Below, piece by piece: positions 17,312 to 26,368 of a stretch of 64,000 nt of DNA (positions are counted from its first letter, which is position 1; every line of letters starts with the position of its first letter). Under the pieces are notes generated by a model. The model was not told the origin of the DNA. It worked only from the letters and a program-made list of their open reading frames with translations, and searched no databases. The stretch is taken from contig CAZXJI010000002.1 of assembly GCA_964640955.1 (NCBI GenBank), forward strand, positions 1-64,000, read 5' to 3'. Source of the stretch: CAXXOK01 sp964640955. Its GTDB lineage: Bacteria > Bacillota > Clostridia > Christensenellales > Aristaeellaceae. The translations under genes were made by a program, and so were the position numbers.

Positions 17312-19342
17312 TTATTCCTCCCGTATCGTGCATGCCTCGGGCGACGCGTCCACGGCGTAACGTTTGCCGCGGTACCCGACGTTCATTCGAATGCGGCGGA
17401 TCACAGGCGGCAGCATGGGCGAAGCCGTCGGCGCGCCGTCTTTCGCCCCGAGCCCGAGCGCGCCGAGCACCACCGCCTGCCATACCGAGCCCATCGCCGC
17501 CATATGCAGCCCCTCGCGGCCGGTGTTGCCCATCACGTTCTCCAGGTCCAGATAAACGGCCTTTCTCAGGTAATCCTCCGCCTTATCCCACAGCCCGAGC
17601 CGGAGCGCGAGCTGTGCGTGCGGGCCGTAGCTGAGCGTGGAATCGTGCAGGGTGATCGGTTCGTAGTGTTCAAACACGTTGCGTTTCTGTTCGGCGGTGA
17701 AATCGTCCGGGAACATCGTCATCAAAAGCACCAGATCCGCCTGTTTCAGCACCCGGTAGCGCTGCATCCGGTCGAAACAGCAGTGCTTGTAGGAAGGTTC
17801 GTTTCCATTCTTCAGGAACGGCGCCTCCTCCAGCCGCTCCAGAAGCTCGTCCTGAAGGAACAGCTTCCGTCTTTCGTCGTAGAGGATCGTAATACGGTCG
17901 CGCGCGTAGGCCATGCGCCGGCGCTCCTCCGCCGAAAGCTCGGAAAAGCGCAGTGCCAGGTCCAGATTGTAGCGCGCCATGTAGTTGGTATAGGTGTTGT
18001 TGACCGTAGCACCGCAATACTCGTCCGGCCCCTTGACGAAAAACGAGCTGTAGCGGTCTTGGGCAGGCTCGTACGTCAGGCGGGAAAGCCAGTAAAGCGC
18101 GGTCTCGCGGTAGATTCCGGCGGCGGTATCCCTCAGGAAGGCCTCGTCGCCCGTCGTCTCCGCGTAACGCTGCATGGCGTAGGGAACGTCCGCGGTCACG
18201 TGCACCTCGCACAGGCCGATGTCCCAGCTTTCACATTGCTCGTCTCCGGTTTCGGAGCACATCCAGGGGAAGCGCGCGCCGTCGAGGTTCTGCCTTCCGG
18301 CCAGCGCCCGCGCCGCGTCCAGCCGATCGGCGCGGTAGAGCAGCAGGTCCTTCGCCGTTTCCGGAAGCGTCCAGCCGAAAAAGGGAAGCATGAAGATTTC
18401 CGTGTCCCAGAAGGTGTTTCCCTTATAGCGCCCGTGCGTGAGTCCCCGCGCGCCGATCGACACGGCGCGGCCGTCCGCCGGCCGGTTGGCCAGAAGCTGG
18501 AAGAGGTTGTAGCGCAGCGCCCCCTGCAGTTCCGGGTCGTCCGAATCGACCCGGATGTCGCATTGTCGCCACAGCGCCGCCCATGCCTCGGCGCTGGCCG
18601 CCCACGCGTCGCGGCTTTCGGGGTTGGCGGCTTCCCCCGCCGTCAGCACGCGCACGCGCTTTTCGACCGTCCACGTTTCCCCCGCTTCCAGATGGACGTC
18701 CAGCACGGTCACGTCGGCGTTTTCGGACACATGGTTTTCGCGGCGCGCCTCCCGGCTGCCCGTCGTCTGCCAGGTGATCTCCACGGGCTTGTTGCCACGG
18801 AGCGTGGCGAGGCGCATCCGCCCGGGTTCCAGCGCCACGGTTTTGAGGAGCCGCACCAGCTCCTTCGCGTCGGCCGTCTGGTCGTCATGCACCGGCAGGT
18901 TGCGCACCGTCGAATCCGCAACCGCCTCGATCCGGTAATCCCCCGCCTGCTCGGCGGTCAGCGAAAGCCTTTGCAGGATGAGCTGCCCGTCGGCCATGCT
19001 CGCCAGCCGCTCCATGCGCAGCCGGGCGCGCGGCGTGCTCCAACAATGTGTCAGCACGCCGGTCCGCAGGTCAAGCGACTGCTCCACCGTCTCCGGCGTT
19101 TCTCCAACGGGGCAAAGGGTGAGCACGTCCGGGAGCTGCACCATGTCGGTGATGCCCTCTCTGAGTTCGTCAAACAGGCCCGCGCGGAAAATGGCATGCT
19201 CCTGCGCGGAGGCCTTGCGCGCCCAGGCGCCGAAGCCGCGGATACCGATTCGGCCGTTGCCGGTGAAAAAAACCGATTCGCAAAAGTCATCCACCCCGGA
19301 AACCCGCGCGATCCGCCATGGCTCGATAGTCACATGCCGCAA
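17312..19342 (-). CDS. GH65 disaccharide phosphorylase
   Basis: A 676-residue cytoplasmic enzyme of glycoside hydrolase family 65 (maltose, kojibiose, trehalose and nigerose phosphorylases). Recognisable blocks are the N-terminal NGRIGIRGFG, GNTFWDTEIFMLPFFGW (about residue 310), and FVKGPDEYCGATVNNTYTNY, which carries the catalytic Glu in GPDEY. It splits an alpha-glucoside with phosphate to beta-glucose-1-phosphate and glucose. It is somewhat shorter than the usual 750-780 residues, but the core motifs are intact. It overlaps the GH31 gene by 13 bases and the permease follows after four bases. The bond specificity cannot be assigned by eye. Confidence 0.9.
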   Translation of the reverse strand: MRHVTIEPWRIARVSGVDDFCESVFFTGNGRIGIRGFGAWARKASAQEHAIFRAGLFDELREGITDMVQLPDVLTLCPVGETPETVEQSLDLRTGVLTHCWSTPRARLRMERLASMADGQLILQRLSLTAEQAGDYRIEAVADSTVRNLPVHDDQTADAKELVRLLKTVALEPGRMRLATLRGNKPVEITWQTTGSREARRENHVSENADVTVLDVHLEAGETWTVEKRVRVLTAGEAANPESRDAWAASAEAWAALWRQCDIRVDSDDPELQGALRYNLFQLLANRPADGRAVSIGARGLTHGRYKGNTFWDTEIFMLPFFGWTLPETAKDLLLYRADRLDAARALAGRQNLDGARFPWMCSETGDEQCESWDIGLCEVHVTADVPYAMQRYAETTGDEAFLRDTAAGIYRETALYWLSRLTYEPAQDRYSSFFVKGPDEYCGATVNNTYTNYMARYNLDLALRFSELSAEERRRMAYARDRITILYDERRKLFLQDELLERLEEAPFLKNGNEPSYKHCCFDRMQRYRVLKQADLVLLMTMFPDDFTAEQKRNVFEHYEPITLHDSTLSYGPHAQLALRLGLWDKAEDYLRKAVYLDLENVMGNTGREGLHMAAMGSVWQAVVLGALGLGAKDGAPTASPMLPPVIRRIRMNVGYRGKRYAVDASPEACTIREE

Positions 19343-21591
19343 GTTTCTTCCTCCCCGAACGTCAATTTCGTATCCTCAGGCGCGCCCGCGCGGCGATAGA
19401 CCGGGATGCGCGAAAGCGGGCAGCCGACCCGAATCTCGCGGGGGCCTTCGACCGCTTCCCCGGTGAAAAGCTCCGTCCACGAGCCCTGAGGCAGATAGAC
19501 CGCGCGCTCCTCCTCGCCCCTTTGCGTGAGCGGGGCCACCAGCAGCCCCCGGCCGAGCATGTACTCGTCCTGTACGGCGAAGGCGCGCGGGTCGTCCGGA
19601 AAATCCAGGCACAGGTGCGCCATCATCGGCCGGCCCGACGCGGCGCAGTGCTTCGCTTCCCGCCACAGGTAGGGCCGCAGCTTCTGCCGGAGGCGGGCAA
19701 ACCCGCAGGCGATCGTCAGCACGCGCTCGTCGCCGAGCCTCTCGGCAAGGTTCCACGGGCTGCGATCGTTGTCGCCCCCGTCGTCCTCGCCGCCCGCGAA
19801 CTGCCCCCCGGACGGTTCGGAATGCCATTGCATCACGGGGCAGAAGCAGCCCAGGGCCGTCGCGCGCAGGTATAATTCCGCTTCGGGCAGGGGGCCGGCA
19901 AACCCGCCGATGTCGAAGCTCCAGAACAGCACGCCGGAAAGGCCGGCCGAGATTCCCGCGCACAGCTGGCTTTGCAGCTCGCTCCATTCGCTGGTCTGAT
20001 CCCCGGCCCAATGAATGGGGCAGGCTTGCGCGCCCGTATAGCCCGCCCGGCTGAACGTGACGCCTTCCACGCCGTTTTCCCGCATGAAATCCCAATAAGC
20101 GGTTTCGTATTGCACGGGGTACAGGTTGCGCGCGCTCCGGCCGTCGCTTCCGTCATACAGGCGCGCGTCCTTCTCAAACAGAAACTCGCCGCCATCGGTC
20201 TTGAAGCCTTCCACGCCCGCGTCCAGCAGCGGTTTTCGTTTGGCAAACCACCATGCGCGCGCTTCCGGGTTGGTGAAGTCCATCAGCATGCTGTCCGAAA
20301 ACCAGCGTTCCGTGATGCGGTAGGGCGAGCCGTCCGCGCTTTTGACCGCGTAGCCCCGCTCCGTCGCCTCGCGGATGTCCGCCTTCAGCGCTTCGTCGGG
20401 TTCGCCGCCCTTTTCGCATTTGATCACCGGGATCTGCCACAATACCATATGCAGCCCGGCCTCCCGCACGCGCCGGACCGCTGCGGCAGGATCGCGCCAG
20501 TGCGCGGAATGCCAGCGGTAAAAGGTCTGCTCGTCGCTCCACTGCTCGAGCACCATCACGTCGGCCGGATAGCGGTAGCGCCTCAGCGCCGCAAGCTGCG
20601 CGTCCACGTCGGCGTCGCAGTTCCAGCGGTTGGCGCTGATCCAGACCCCGAACGCCCATTCCGGAGGAAGCACGGGTTTCCCGGTACGGTCGATAAAAGC
20701 GCCGAGAACGCGAGCGGGCGGGCCGAACCAGAGCACGTCGCGGGTCAGCGTTTCCCCCTCCGTCTCCTGCGCGATGCGCGTTTCGGCGCCCAGACGCATT
20801 TCAACCGGGATGTCGCTTTGGCGATACCATCCGAAGCCCTTGTCCGTCAGGAAAAACGGGACGGGAAGATAGGTGTGCTCCCCCTGATGGGTGAACTTCT
20901 CCACCACGCGGCAGTCGGACGGCCGCCCCGTGCGGTCGACGGCGTCGAAGCGCTCGCCCGTGCCCAGAATGTGCCCGCACGCAAGCGACAGCTCCATTTC
21001 GGCCCACACCACGCGCCCCTCCGCGTTTCGCCTCAGCGTGCAGCGTTCGCAGCGGACCAACCAATTGCTTAAACGCTTAAGTTCCCATAGAGAAGCGTTT
21101 CCGACACAGAATTCGAAACCAGCGGGCAGAGTATGCGCCGCCCGGCCCAGGGAAACGCCTTCCGCGCGCGTCTGCGAGAGCGTCAACGCAAGCGTTTCCC
21201 CGCACTCGGCCGTCAGCGTTATGTCCGGGCAAAGGGACGCGAGCAGCTTCTCGCCGTCCCTGAAAAGGCCGATCGGCTTTTCCACGGTTTCCTGCGAGGT
21301 GACGTCGAACGCAAACCACCGCGTGGCTTCCGCCCCGCCGGTGATGCGGTAGCGCACCCTTTGGGGCGCGGAAAAGGTCCCCAGGGAAAAGGTATATGTC
21401 CGCCCGTCCGGGCTGGTCCCGCGCAGCTCCCGCTCGCCCGCTTCGGTGCGCAGCGTAAGCACCGGCTCGCCCGCCATGTTTTCCAGCCGGCAGCGCACCG
21501 TAACGTTCTCGCCCGCCAGCGGTGTTTCCGGCGTTCTGGCAAAGCCGCTTTCCTCAAACGGGACGAGCTCTTCCCCCAAATGCCTGATCAT
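19330..21591 (-). CDS. GH31 alpha-glycosidase
   Basis: A 753-residue cytoplasmic enzyme. The N-terminal beta-sandwich (1-250) is followed by the TIM barrel, with the nucleophile Asp in GFKTDGGEF and the acid/base Asp in WAGDQTSEW. SFDIGGFAG near the barrel end and the C-terminal beta domains complete the GH31 layout. KTDGGE differs from the WNDMNE of classical alpha-glucosidases and is closer to the alpha-xylosidase or broad-specificity groups. It is the second gene of the operon, six bases after lacI, and the GH65 gene overlaps its end. An operator-like palindrome lies inside it at 21068-21081. Confidence 0.9.
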   Translation of the reverse strand: MIRHLGEELVPFEESGFARTPETPLAGENVTVRCRLENMAGEPVLTLRTEAGERELRGTSPDGRTYTFSLGTFSAPQRVRYRITGGAEATRWFAFDVTSQETVEKPIGLFRDGEKLLASLCPDITLTAECGETLALTLSQTRAEGVSLGRAAHTLPAGFEFCVGNASLWELKRLSNWLVRCERCTLRRNAEGRVVWAEMELSLACGHILGTGERFDAVDRTGRPSDCRVVEKFTHQGEHTYLPVPFFLTDKGFGWYRQSDIPVEMRLGAETRIAQETEGETLTRDVLWFGPPARVLGAFIDRTGKPVLPPEWAFGVWISANRWNCDADVDAQLAALRRYRYPADVMVLEQWSDEQTFYRWHSAHWRDPAAAVRRVREAGLHMVLWQIPVIKCEKGGEPDEALKADIREATERGYAVKSADGSPYRITERWFSDSMLMDFTNPEARAWWFAKRKPLLDAGVEGFKTDGGEFLFEKDARLYDGSDGRSARNLYPVQYETAYWDFMRENGVEGVTFSRAGYTGAQACPIHWAGDQTSEWSELQSQLCAGISAGLSGVLFWSFDIGGFAGPLPEAELYLRATALGCFCPVMQWHSEPSGGQFAGGEDDGGDNDRSPWNLAERLGDERVLTIACGFARLRQKLRPYLWREAKHCAASGRPMMAHLCLDFPDDPRAFAVQDEYMLGRGLLVAPLTQRGEEERAVYLPQGSWTELFTGEAVEGPREIRVGCPLSRIPVYRRAGAPEDTKLTFGEEETCGM
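21068..21081. promoter_or_regulatory. Second LacI-type operator inside GH31 gene
   Basis: CTTAAACGCTTAAG, a near-perfect palindrome (12 of 14 bases symmetrical), matches the site at the lacI promoter (22650-22663) at most positions, both fitting CTTAAACGTTTAAG. The surrounding coding sequence is GC-rich, so this AT-rich palindrome stands out. It could be an auxiliary operator or transcription roadblock about 1.58 kb downstream of the promoter. Confidence 0.5.
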
Positions 21592-21597
21592 ACGGGT

Positions 21598-22632
21598 TCA
21601 ACCATCCTTCTCAGCATATCCTGCCACCGAGTCCCGCTCGACCAGCCGAATGGGCAGGATGCGCTCCTGCTTTTCGGTGCGGCCTTCCACGGCGTCCAAA
21701 ATGACCTGTATGGCGTTGCGCCCCTTGGCGGCGATATCCTGGTGCACGGTCGTAAGCGAAGGGTCGCTCATACGCGCAAGGTCCAGATCGTCGAACCCGA
21801 CCACGGAAAGGTCGTCCGGCACCCGCTTCCCGAGGCGGCGCAGACCCTTGATCAGCCCCATGCCCAGGATATCGGCCGTCACGAAGGCGGCGGTTTCCCG
21901 GTTTCCGCGCTCCCGCATTTCATCCGCGACGGAAAGGGCGAAATCGAACGAGACCGTGCCCAGATACAGGTTCTTTTCGTTCATTTTCAGGCCGTATTCG
22001 TTCAGCGCGTCCATATAGCCCATAAAGCGCTTGCGCGTAACGCCCTGCTCGCTTACCGAACCCGAGACGAAGGCGATGTCGCGGTGCCCTTTTTCAAGCA
22101 GGTAGCGCGTCGCGATCCGGCCGCCCAGCTGATCGTCGATGCCGATGGTATGAAAGACCGGGTCTTTCACATAGGTGTCCACCAGCACCACCGGGATCGC
22201 CAGCTCGTGCAGCTCGTTGAGGCTCTTGCTTAAGAACGAGCCGACGATGATGATGCCGTCCACGCTCCGGTTGCGGGCGATATTGATGTAGCTCTGGTCG
22301 GTGGCGGGCCCCGAAAGCAGCAGATGGTATCCGTTCCGGCGGGCGGTATACTCGATGGAGGAGAGCAGCTCGCCATAGAACGGGTTGGAGAACATGAACT
22401 CCTTGCCGGGCTCCGTCTGTGGGATGACCACGCCGATCAGGTTGGTCCGCTGGCTGGTCAGGCTGCGCGCGTTCAGGTTGGGAACGTAGTTAAGCGTCCG
22501 CACCGCCTGCCATATGCGCTCCGTCGTTTCGGCGCTGATCGTCTGGGAGGGCTTTCGGTTCAGCACATAGCTGACGGTGGTCGTGGAAACGCCCGCCTCC
22601 CTGGCTACATCCCTGATACTAACGCGCTTCAA
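21598..22632 (-). CDS. LacI-family transcriptional repressor
   Basis: This 344-residue regulator has the LacI helix-turn-helix at residues 3-25 (SIRDVAREAGVSTTTVSYVL), the hinge NLNARSLTSQRTNLIGVV, and a periplasmic-binding-protein-like sensor domain with LLLSGPATD and GIIIVGSF. It starts with TTG, supported by GGAGG ten bases upstream. It is the first gene of the alpha-glucoside operon and has an operator at its own transcription start (22650-22663), so it should repress itself and all downstream genes until a sugar ligand binds. Confidence 0.93.
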   Translation of the reverse strand: MKRVSIRDVAREAGVSTTTVSYVLNRKPSQTISAETTERIWQAVRTLNYVPNLNARSLTSQRTNLIGVVIPQTEPGKEFMFSNPFYGELLSSIEYTARRNGYHLLLSGPATDQSYINIARNRSVDGIIIVGSFLSKSLNELHELAIPVVLVDTYVKDPVFHTIGIDDQLGGRIATRYLLEKGHRDIAFVSGSVSEQGVTRKRFMGYMDALNEYGLKMNEKNLYLGTVSFDFALSVADEMRERGNRETAAFVTADILGMGLIKGLRRLGKRVPDDLSVVGFDDLDLARMSDPSLTTVHQDIAAKGRNAIQVILDAVEGRTEKQERILPIRLVERDSVAGYAEKDG

Positions 22633-22649
22633 GTTTGCGCCTCCATTTA

Positions 22650-22699
22650 CTTAACCGTTTCAGTAACTCTATCATACACAATGCGAAATGCGTTGTCAA
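22650..22699 (-). promoter_or_regulatory. Promoter and LacI operator for the alpha-glucoside operon
   Basis: On the minus strand, TTGACA (22699-22694) and TATGAT (22676-22671) are separated by exactly 17 bases, giving an almost consensus sigma-A promoter. Immediately after, at about +1 to +14, lies the palindrome CTGAAACGGTTAAG (22663-22650), which has the CG-centred LacI-family operator form. A repressor bound there would block initiation. Confidence 0.85.
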
Positions 22700-22753
22700 T
22701 ACCCTCGAGCGAAAAATTTCGTTCGGTTGATCGCAAGCTTTCGGCAAGGATCG

Positions 22754-23575
22754 TTATCCCTTGATGCCCGTCAGGGCGATCCCTTCGATGAACTGCCGCT
22801 GGAACAGCAGGTAGACCAGTATCACGGGCATCACCGCGATGCTTGCCGCGGCGAACACGCCCCCGTGGTTGGAAAAGTACTGTCCGTTAAACAGCGACAA
22901 GCCGACCGGGAGCGTATACATATCCATGCTTTGCAGCATCAAAAACGGCCACAGGTAATCATCCCACACCCACAGGAACTGGAAAATGCCCAGCGCGGAA
23001 AGCGCCGCCGTAACGTTGGGGATCATCACCAGATGGAAAATCGTAAATTCGCCCGCGCCGTCGATGCGCGCCGCCTCGATCAGCTCGTCGGGCACCGTCG
23101 CCATGAACTGCCGCATCATAAAGATGCCGAAGGTCGAGACCAGCGACGGCACGACCAGCGACCAGTACGTGCCCACCCAGCCGAACCACGTCATCAGCTG
23201 GTACATCGGGGCCAGCGTAACGGGCCAGGGGATCATCATGGTGGCCAGCACGAAAAGGAACAGCGCGTTGCGCCCGCGGAAGCGAAGCTTGGCGAACACG
23301 TAGCCGAAAAACACGCTGGTGTAGAGGACCAATGCCGTTTTCCCCACCGCGAGGCCGAGGCTGTTGACAAAATACCGCCCGAACCGGTTCTCCTTGAGCA
23401 CCAGCCGATAGTTGTCCATCGTGAAGTGCTCGGGCAGAAAGGTCGGCGGGGTGCGGATAATCTCGGGGTTGGACTTAAAGGAACCCAGCAGCATATAGAC
23501 GAACGGGTAAACGGTCATCAGGCCCAGCAGCACCAGAATCAGCACGGTGCCGAAACGGCGTTTTTCCCTTCGCAT
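22754..23575 (-). CDS. ABC sugar transporter permease, MalG/AraQ-like (second system)
   Basis: A 273-residue protein with six helices. The EAA loop (LIEAARIDGAGEFTIFHLVM) and the ending EGIALTGIKG are typical of AraQ/MalG subunits. It is last in a three-gene importer operon (binding protein, 23580-24500, this gene), four bases after its partner. The lacI promoter lies just downstream. No clear Rho-independent terminator separates them, so some read-through into lacI is possible. Confidence 0.92.
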   Translation of the reverse strand: MRREKRRFGTVLILVLLGLMTVYPFVYMLLGSFKSNPEIIRTPPTFLPEHFTMDNYRLVLKENRFGRYFVNSLGLAVGKTALVLYTSVFFGYVFAKLRFRGRNALFLFVLATMMIPWPVTLAPMYQLMTWFGWVGTYWSLVVPSLVSTFGIFMMRQFMATVPDELIEAARIDGAGEFTIFHLVMIPNVTAALSALGIFQFLWVWDDYLWPFLMLQSMDMYTLPVGLSLFNGQYFSNHGGVFAAASIAVMPVILVYLLFQRQFIEGIALTGIKG

Positions 23576-23579
23576 CGCG

Positions 23580-24500
23580 TCATTCGCCTCCCTGTTCCCT
23601 GCTCAGGCGCATCTGAAACAGGGAGAATACGAAAATCACCACGAACAGGACGAAAGCGATCGCCGAGGCGCGGCCGAAACGGAAGTTTTTGAAAGCTTCC
23701 TTGTACAGGTAATAGACCATGGTATACGTTGCCTTGCCGGGGCCTCCGCCCGTCATCAGGTCGATCTGGGTGAAGGTCTGGCAGTAGGTGATGAACGAAG
23801 TGATCAGTATAAAGGCCGTCGTGGGGCGCAGCATCGGCAGCGTGATATAGCGAAACGATTTCCACCGCGTCGAACCGTCGATGGCGGCGGATTCGTACAG
23901 GGCGTTGGGGATACCGGAAATGCCGGCCATGTAGACGACCATCGCGTACCCGAACTCCTTCCAGACCGTCATCGCCATAATGCAGCCCAGCGCCATGTTG
24001 GGGTCCTTCAAAAAGGCCTGCTGCGGAATGGCGAGCAGGAACAGCAGGTAGTTGATCGGTCCGCCGCTGACCTCGAAAAGCCATTTCCACACCATGGAAA
24101 CCGCCACGGTGGACGTGACGACGGGAATGAAATACACCGTGCGAAACAGCGCTTTTCCCCGGCCCAGCGCGCTGATGAGCACGGCGAAAAAAAGGCCCAG
24201 GGCCGTGCGGGCCACCGTTACGACGATCGTAAAAAGCAGCGTGTTCCGAAGGGAAAGCCACAGCGTAGCATTGCCGAAAATCTTCTGGTAGTTGTCGATT
24301 CCGACGTAGTCGAACCGGCCCTTCATGGGCATCCAGTCGAAAAAGCTTCCGACCAGCGCGTAGAGGATCGGAAAAATGAAGAACAGCCCGTAAAACAGAA
24401 TCAGCGAAGCCACGGTGACGTTCACCATCACGCGCTGGCTTGCGGACAGGCGGCCGCCCCGCCGGCGCGGGCGCGCGTTTGCCGGATATGAAACGGTCAT
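23580..24500 (-). CDS. ABC sugar transporter permease, MalF/UgpA-like (second system)
   Basis: This 306-residue permease has six helices after a basic N-terminal tail. SLILFYGLFFIFPILYAL opens TM1 and the EAA loop reads LYESAAIDGSTRWKSFRYIT. The ATG at 24500 is preferred over one 36 bases earlier because AGGAAGGAAAG sits just before it. It pairs with 22754-23575. The binding-protein gene lies upstream across a strong stem-loop (24537-24570). Confidence 0.92.
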   Translation of the reverse strand: MTVSYPANARPRRRGGRLSASQRVMVNVTVASLILFYGLFFIFPILYALVGSFFDWMPMKGRFDYVGIDNYQKIFGNATLWLSLRNTLLFTIVVTVARTALGLFFAVLISALGRGKALFRTVYFIPVVTSTVAVSMVWKWLFEVSGGPINYLLFLLAIPQQAFLKDPNMALGCIMAMTVWKEFGYAMVVYMAGISGIPNALYESAAIDGSTRWKSFRYITLPMLRPTTAFILITSFITYCQTFTQIDLMTGGGPGKATYTMVYYLYKEAFKNFRFGRASAIAFVLFVVIFVFSLFQMRLSREQGGE

Positions 24501-24536
24501 GCGATCTTTCCTTCCTGCCGAAGCGTCCGTGCTCAT

Positions 24537-24570
24537 GCCGCCGCGTCGCGGTTTCCCGCGGCGCGGCGGC
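24537..24570 (-). other. Intercistronic stem-loop after binding-protein gene
   Basis: A 15-base-pair, very GC-rich hairpin with one T-G wobble and a four-base loop lies between the binding-protein stop and the first permease. No T tract follows, so it probably protects the upstream message and lets only part of transcription or stable RNA extend to the permeases. Confidence 0.65.
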
Positions 24571-24585
24571 GCGGCGTATCCGGCG

Positions 24586-25956
24586 TTATTGGAACGTCAG
24601 CTCGTCCGCATGGGAGTACATCGTCTCGGTCGATACGTAATCGGAGCCGTCCAGGTTGTCCGTCACCTCGTCGCGGCACTGCTCCATCGCCTCGGCGGGA
24701 TCGTCGCCGTTGAGCACGACGCCCTCGAAGAGAACGGAGTTGAGCGTATCGTAATATGAATCCGGGAACGCGCCGGGGTTGATGGTGCGATCCAGCACCT
24801 TGGCGGAGGTGGAAAGCACCACGTCGTTGGCGATCAGTTCCGCATCCGCGATCGACTTTTTGGCGGGCGCCGTGTACAGGTCCATCGCAAAGTCGAGGTC
24901 CGCGTTGTCGTTGGACAGCAGGTAAAGCACGAAATCGTTGATCACGGCGTATTCGGCGTCCGTTACGTTGGCGTTGATGCCCAGGCTGCTTTCCGTGTTG
25001 CAGCGGTCGTACGCCGCGGGCACTTCCCCGTCCCAGGTGGGCAGCTGGAAGAAGCCGTAATCCATATCGGGCGCGTTCTGGTTGAACCAGTTCCCGATCC
25101 AGTCCCAGCCGTAGATCATGGCGGTGGTACCTTCCGAGAAGGAGACGAGGCTCATGGGCATCGTGGCGGAGCCGATCTTTTCCACGGTGTAGAGGTTTTG
25201 CAGCCACTTCAGGTTGTCCAGGAAAACGTCGTTGAAGACGGGCACCCTGGAATCCTTCTCGAACATGGCCACGCCCTTCTGGTAGTTGAGCGCCGTGATC
25301 ATGTACTGCATACCGATTTCGTTGTAGTTGAACCCGGCGGTGGTGATCGTGCCGTTCTCGTCGGTCTTGGTCAGCTTTTTGGCCACGGCCACCAGCTGGT
25401 CCCAGGTCGCGGGAATGTCGGCGTCCGTCAGCCCCGCGTCCGCCCACAGGGTCTTGTTGTAGTAAATGCCGGAGGTCATAAAGCCCAGGCCGATGTAGTA
25501 GATCTGGCCGTTGATCAGGTGCTCGTCAATCTGCTCGTAATCCTCGCGCAGCTTATCCAGCGGGATCACGTCGGGATCGTAGGGCTTCATGTTTCCGACC
25601 AGCTGATCGCTGAAGGCGTTGTGCATATGGAAGAGCTGCGGGCCCGAACCGGATTGCAGCGCCAGGCCGAGCTTGGTGAAATGATCATCGTAGGAGCCTT
25701 CCGTCAGCTCGAAGGTGATGTTGGGGTGCAGGGCCGTATACGCGTCCGTCCATTTCTGATAGAACGCGCTCACTTCCGTCTGAACCCAGAAATCCAGCTT
25801 CATGGCTTCCCCGTTGTTCACTTCCGCCGTCGTGTCGTACTGCAGCGCGCCAGTGCTCACGTACTCCGCGGGCACCCGGTCGTCCGCGATCGCCGCGGGA
25901 ACGGCGAAGGCCGCCAGCATTGCCGCGCAAAGGATAAGGGAAAGAATCTTTTTCAT
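24586..25956 (-). CDS. ABC sugar-binding protein (second system)
   Basis: A 456-residue family 1 solute-binding protein. A Sec signal peptide (MKKILSLILCAAML to AIADD) is cleaved at about residue 25. The single Cys in the hydrophobic core is too early and has no lipobox context. The mature part contains FELTEGSYDDHFTKL and MIYGWDWIGNWF. Together with the permeases at 23580 and 22754 it makes a complete importer lacking only the ATPase. It is transcribed from its own promoter at 26129-26157. Neighbouring GH31/GH65 genes suggest an alpha-glucoside or related oligosaccharide. Confidence 0.9.
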   Translation of the reverse strand: MKKILSLILCAAMLAAFAVPAAIADDRVPAEYVSTGALQYDTTAEVNNGEAMKLDFWVQTEVSAFYQKWTDAYTALHPNITFELTEGSYDDHFTKLGLALQSGSGPQLFHMHNAFSDQLVGNMKPYDPDVIPLDKLREDYEQIDEHLINGQIYYIGLGFMTSGIYYNKTLWADAGLTDADIPATWDQLVAVAKKLTKTDENGTITTAGFNYNEIGMQYMITALNYQKGVAMFEKDSRVPVFNDVFLDNLKWLQNLYTVEKIGSATMPMSLVSFSEGTTAMIYGWDWIGNWFNQNAPDMDYGFFQLPTWDGEVPAAYDRCNTESSLGINANVTDAEYAVINDFVLYLLSNDNADLDFAMDLYTAPAKKSIADAELIANDVVLSTSAKVLDRTINPGAFPDSYYDTLNSVLFEGVVLNGDDPAEAMEQCRDEVTDNLDGSDYVSTETMYSHADELTFQ

Positions 25957-26128
25957 GTTTCATGAGCCTCCTGTGTTTTTTTGGACTTCCGTTCGGACCG
26001 GGTCCCCCGCCGGCCGCCGTTTCCCGGCGACGCCCTGTTCACGCTCCTTCCCCGCTCGCACGATCGTTGAAAACGATACCGAAACGTCGCGGCGGCGATA
26101 GGCCCGGTTACTTTTTTGATCTGCCCTG

Positions 26129-26157
26129 ATGATACGGTGCGCGAAAATCCCTGTAAA
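26129..26157 (-). promoter_or_regulatory. Promoter of the second importer operon
   Basis: Minus-strand TTTACA (26157-26152) and TATCAT (26134-26129) with a 17-base spacer, giving a leader of about 165 bases before the binding-protein ATG. Confidence 0.75.
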
Positions 26158-26163
26158 GAAGAG

Positions 26164-26217
26164 CTTTTTGCACACCCGCCCAAGAGCGCGTCCAACAAGG
26201 ACAGCCGTGCAAAAAAG
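26164..26217. promoter_or_regulatory. Inverted repeat, candidate AraC-type activator site
   Basis: CTTTTTGCAC (26164-26173) and GTGCAAAAAAG (26207-26217) are inverted copies lying just upstream of the -35 element of the second importer operon. A third partial copy, GTGCAA, follows at 26217. The position fits an activator, plausibly the AraC-type regulator encoded next upstream (26369-28501). Confidence 0.45.
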
Positions 26218-26270
26218 TGCAATTTCCCTTCCGGCCCGCGCGCCGCGCGGGGGCATTTTCGCTTCTACGC

Positions 26271-26304
26271 AAAAAAAGACCGGCGGGCATCGATGCCGCC
26301 GGCG
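26271..26304 (-). terminator. Rho-independent terminator of the AraC-type gene
   Basis: Read on the minus strand, a GC-rich hairpin (arms CCGGCG/CGCCGG, inner GCAT/ATGC) is followed by seven T. It lies about 65 bases after the stop of the 26369-28501 regulator and separates it from the importer promoter. Confidence 0.85.
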
Positions 26305-26368
26305 CATGAGGGACGTTCAAAAGCGAAAGAACCGCGTTTCTCCGGTCAAACTGCCCCGTGTGCCGACC

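Noticed and set aside
17186..19399. Plus-strand open frame of about 737 codons opposite GH65
   Set aside because: The minus-strand GH65 protein has all catalytic blocks; the plus-strand frame is a GC-driven shadow.
22705..22724. Palindrome CGAGCGAAAAATTTCGTTCG as terminator of the second importer operon
   Set aside because: The stem is short and AT-rich with almost no loop and no T tract beyond it; it may be an operator or nothing.
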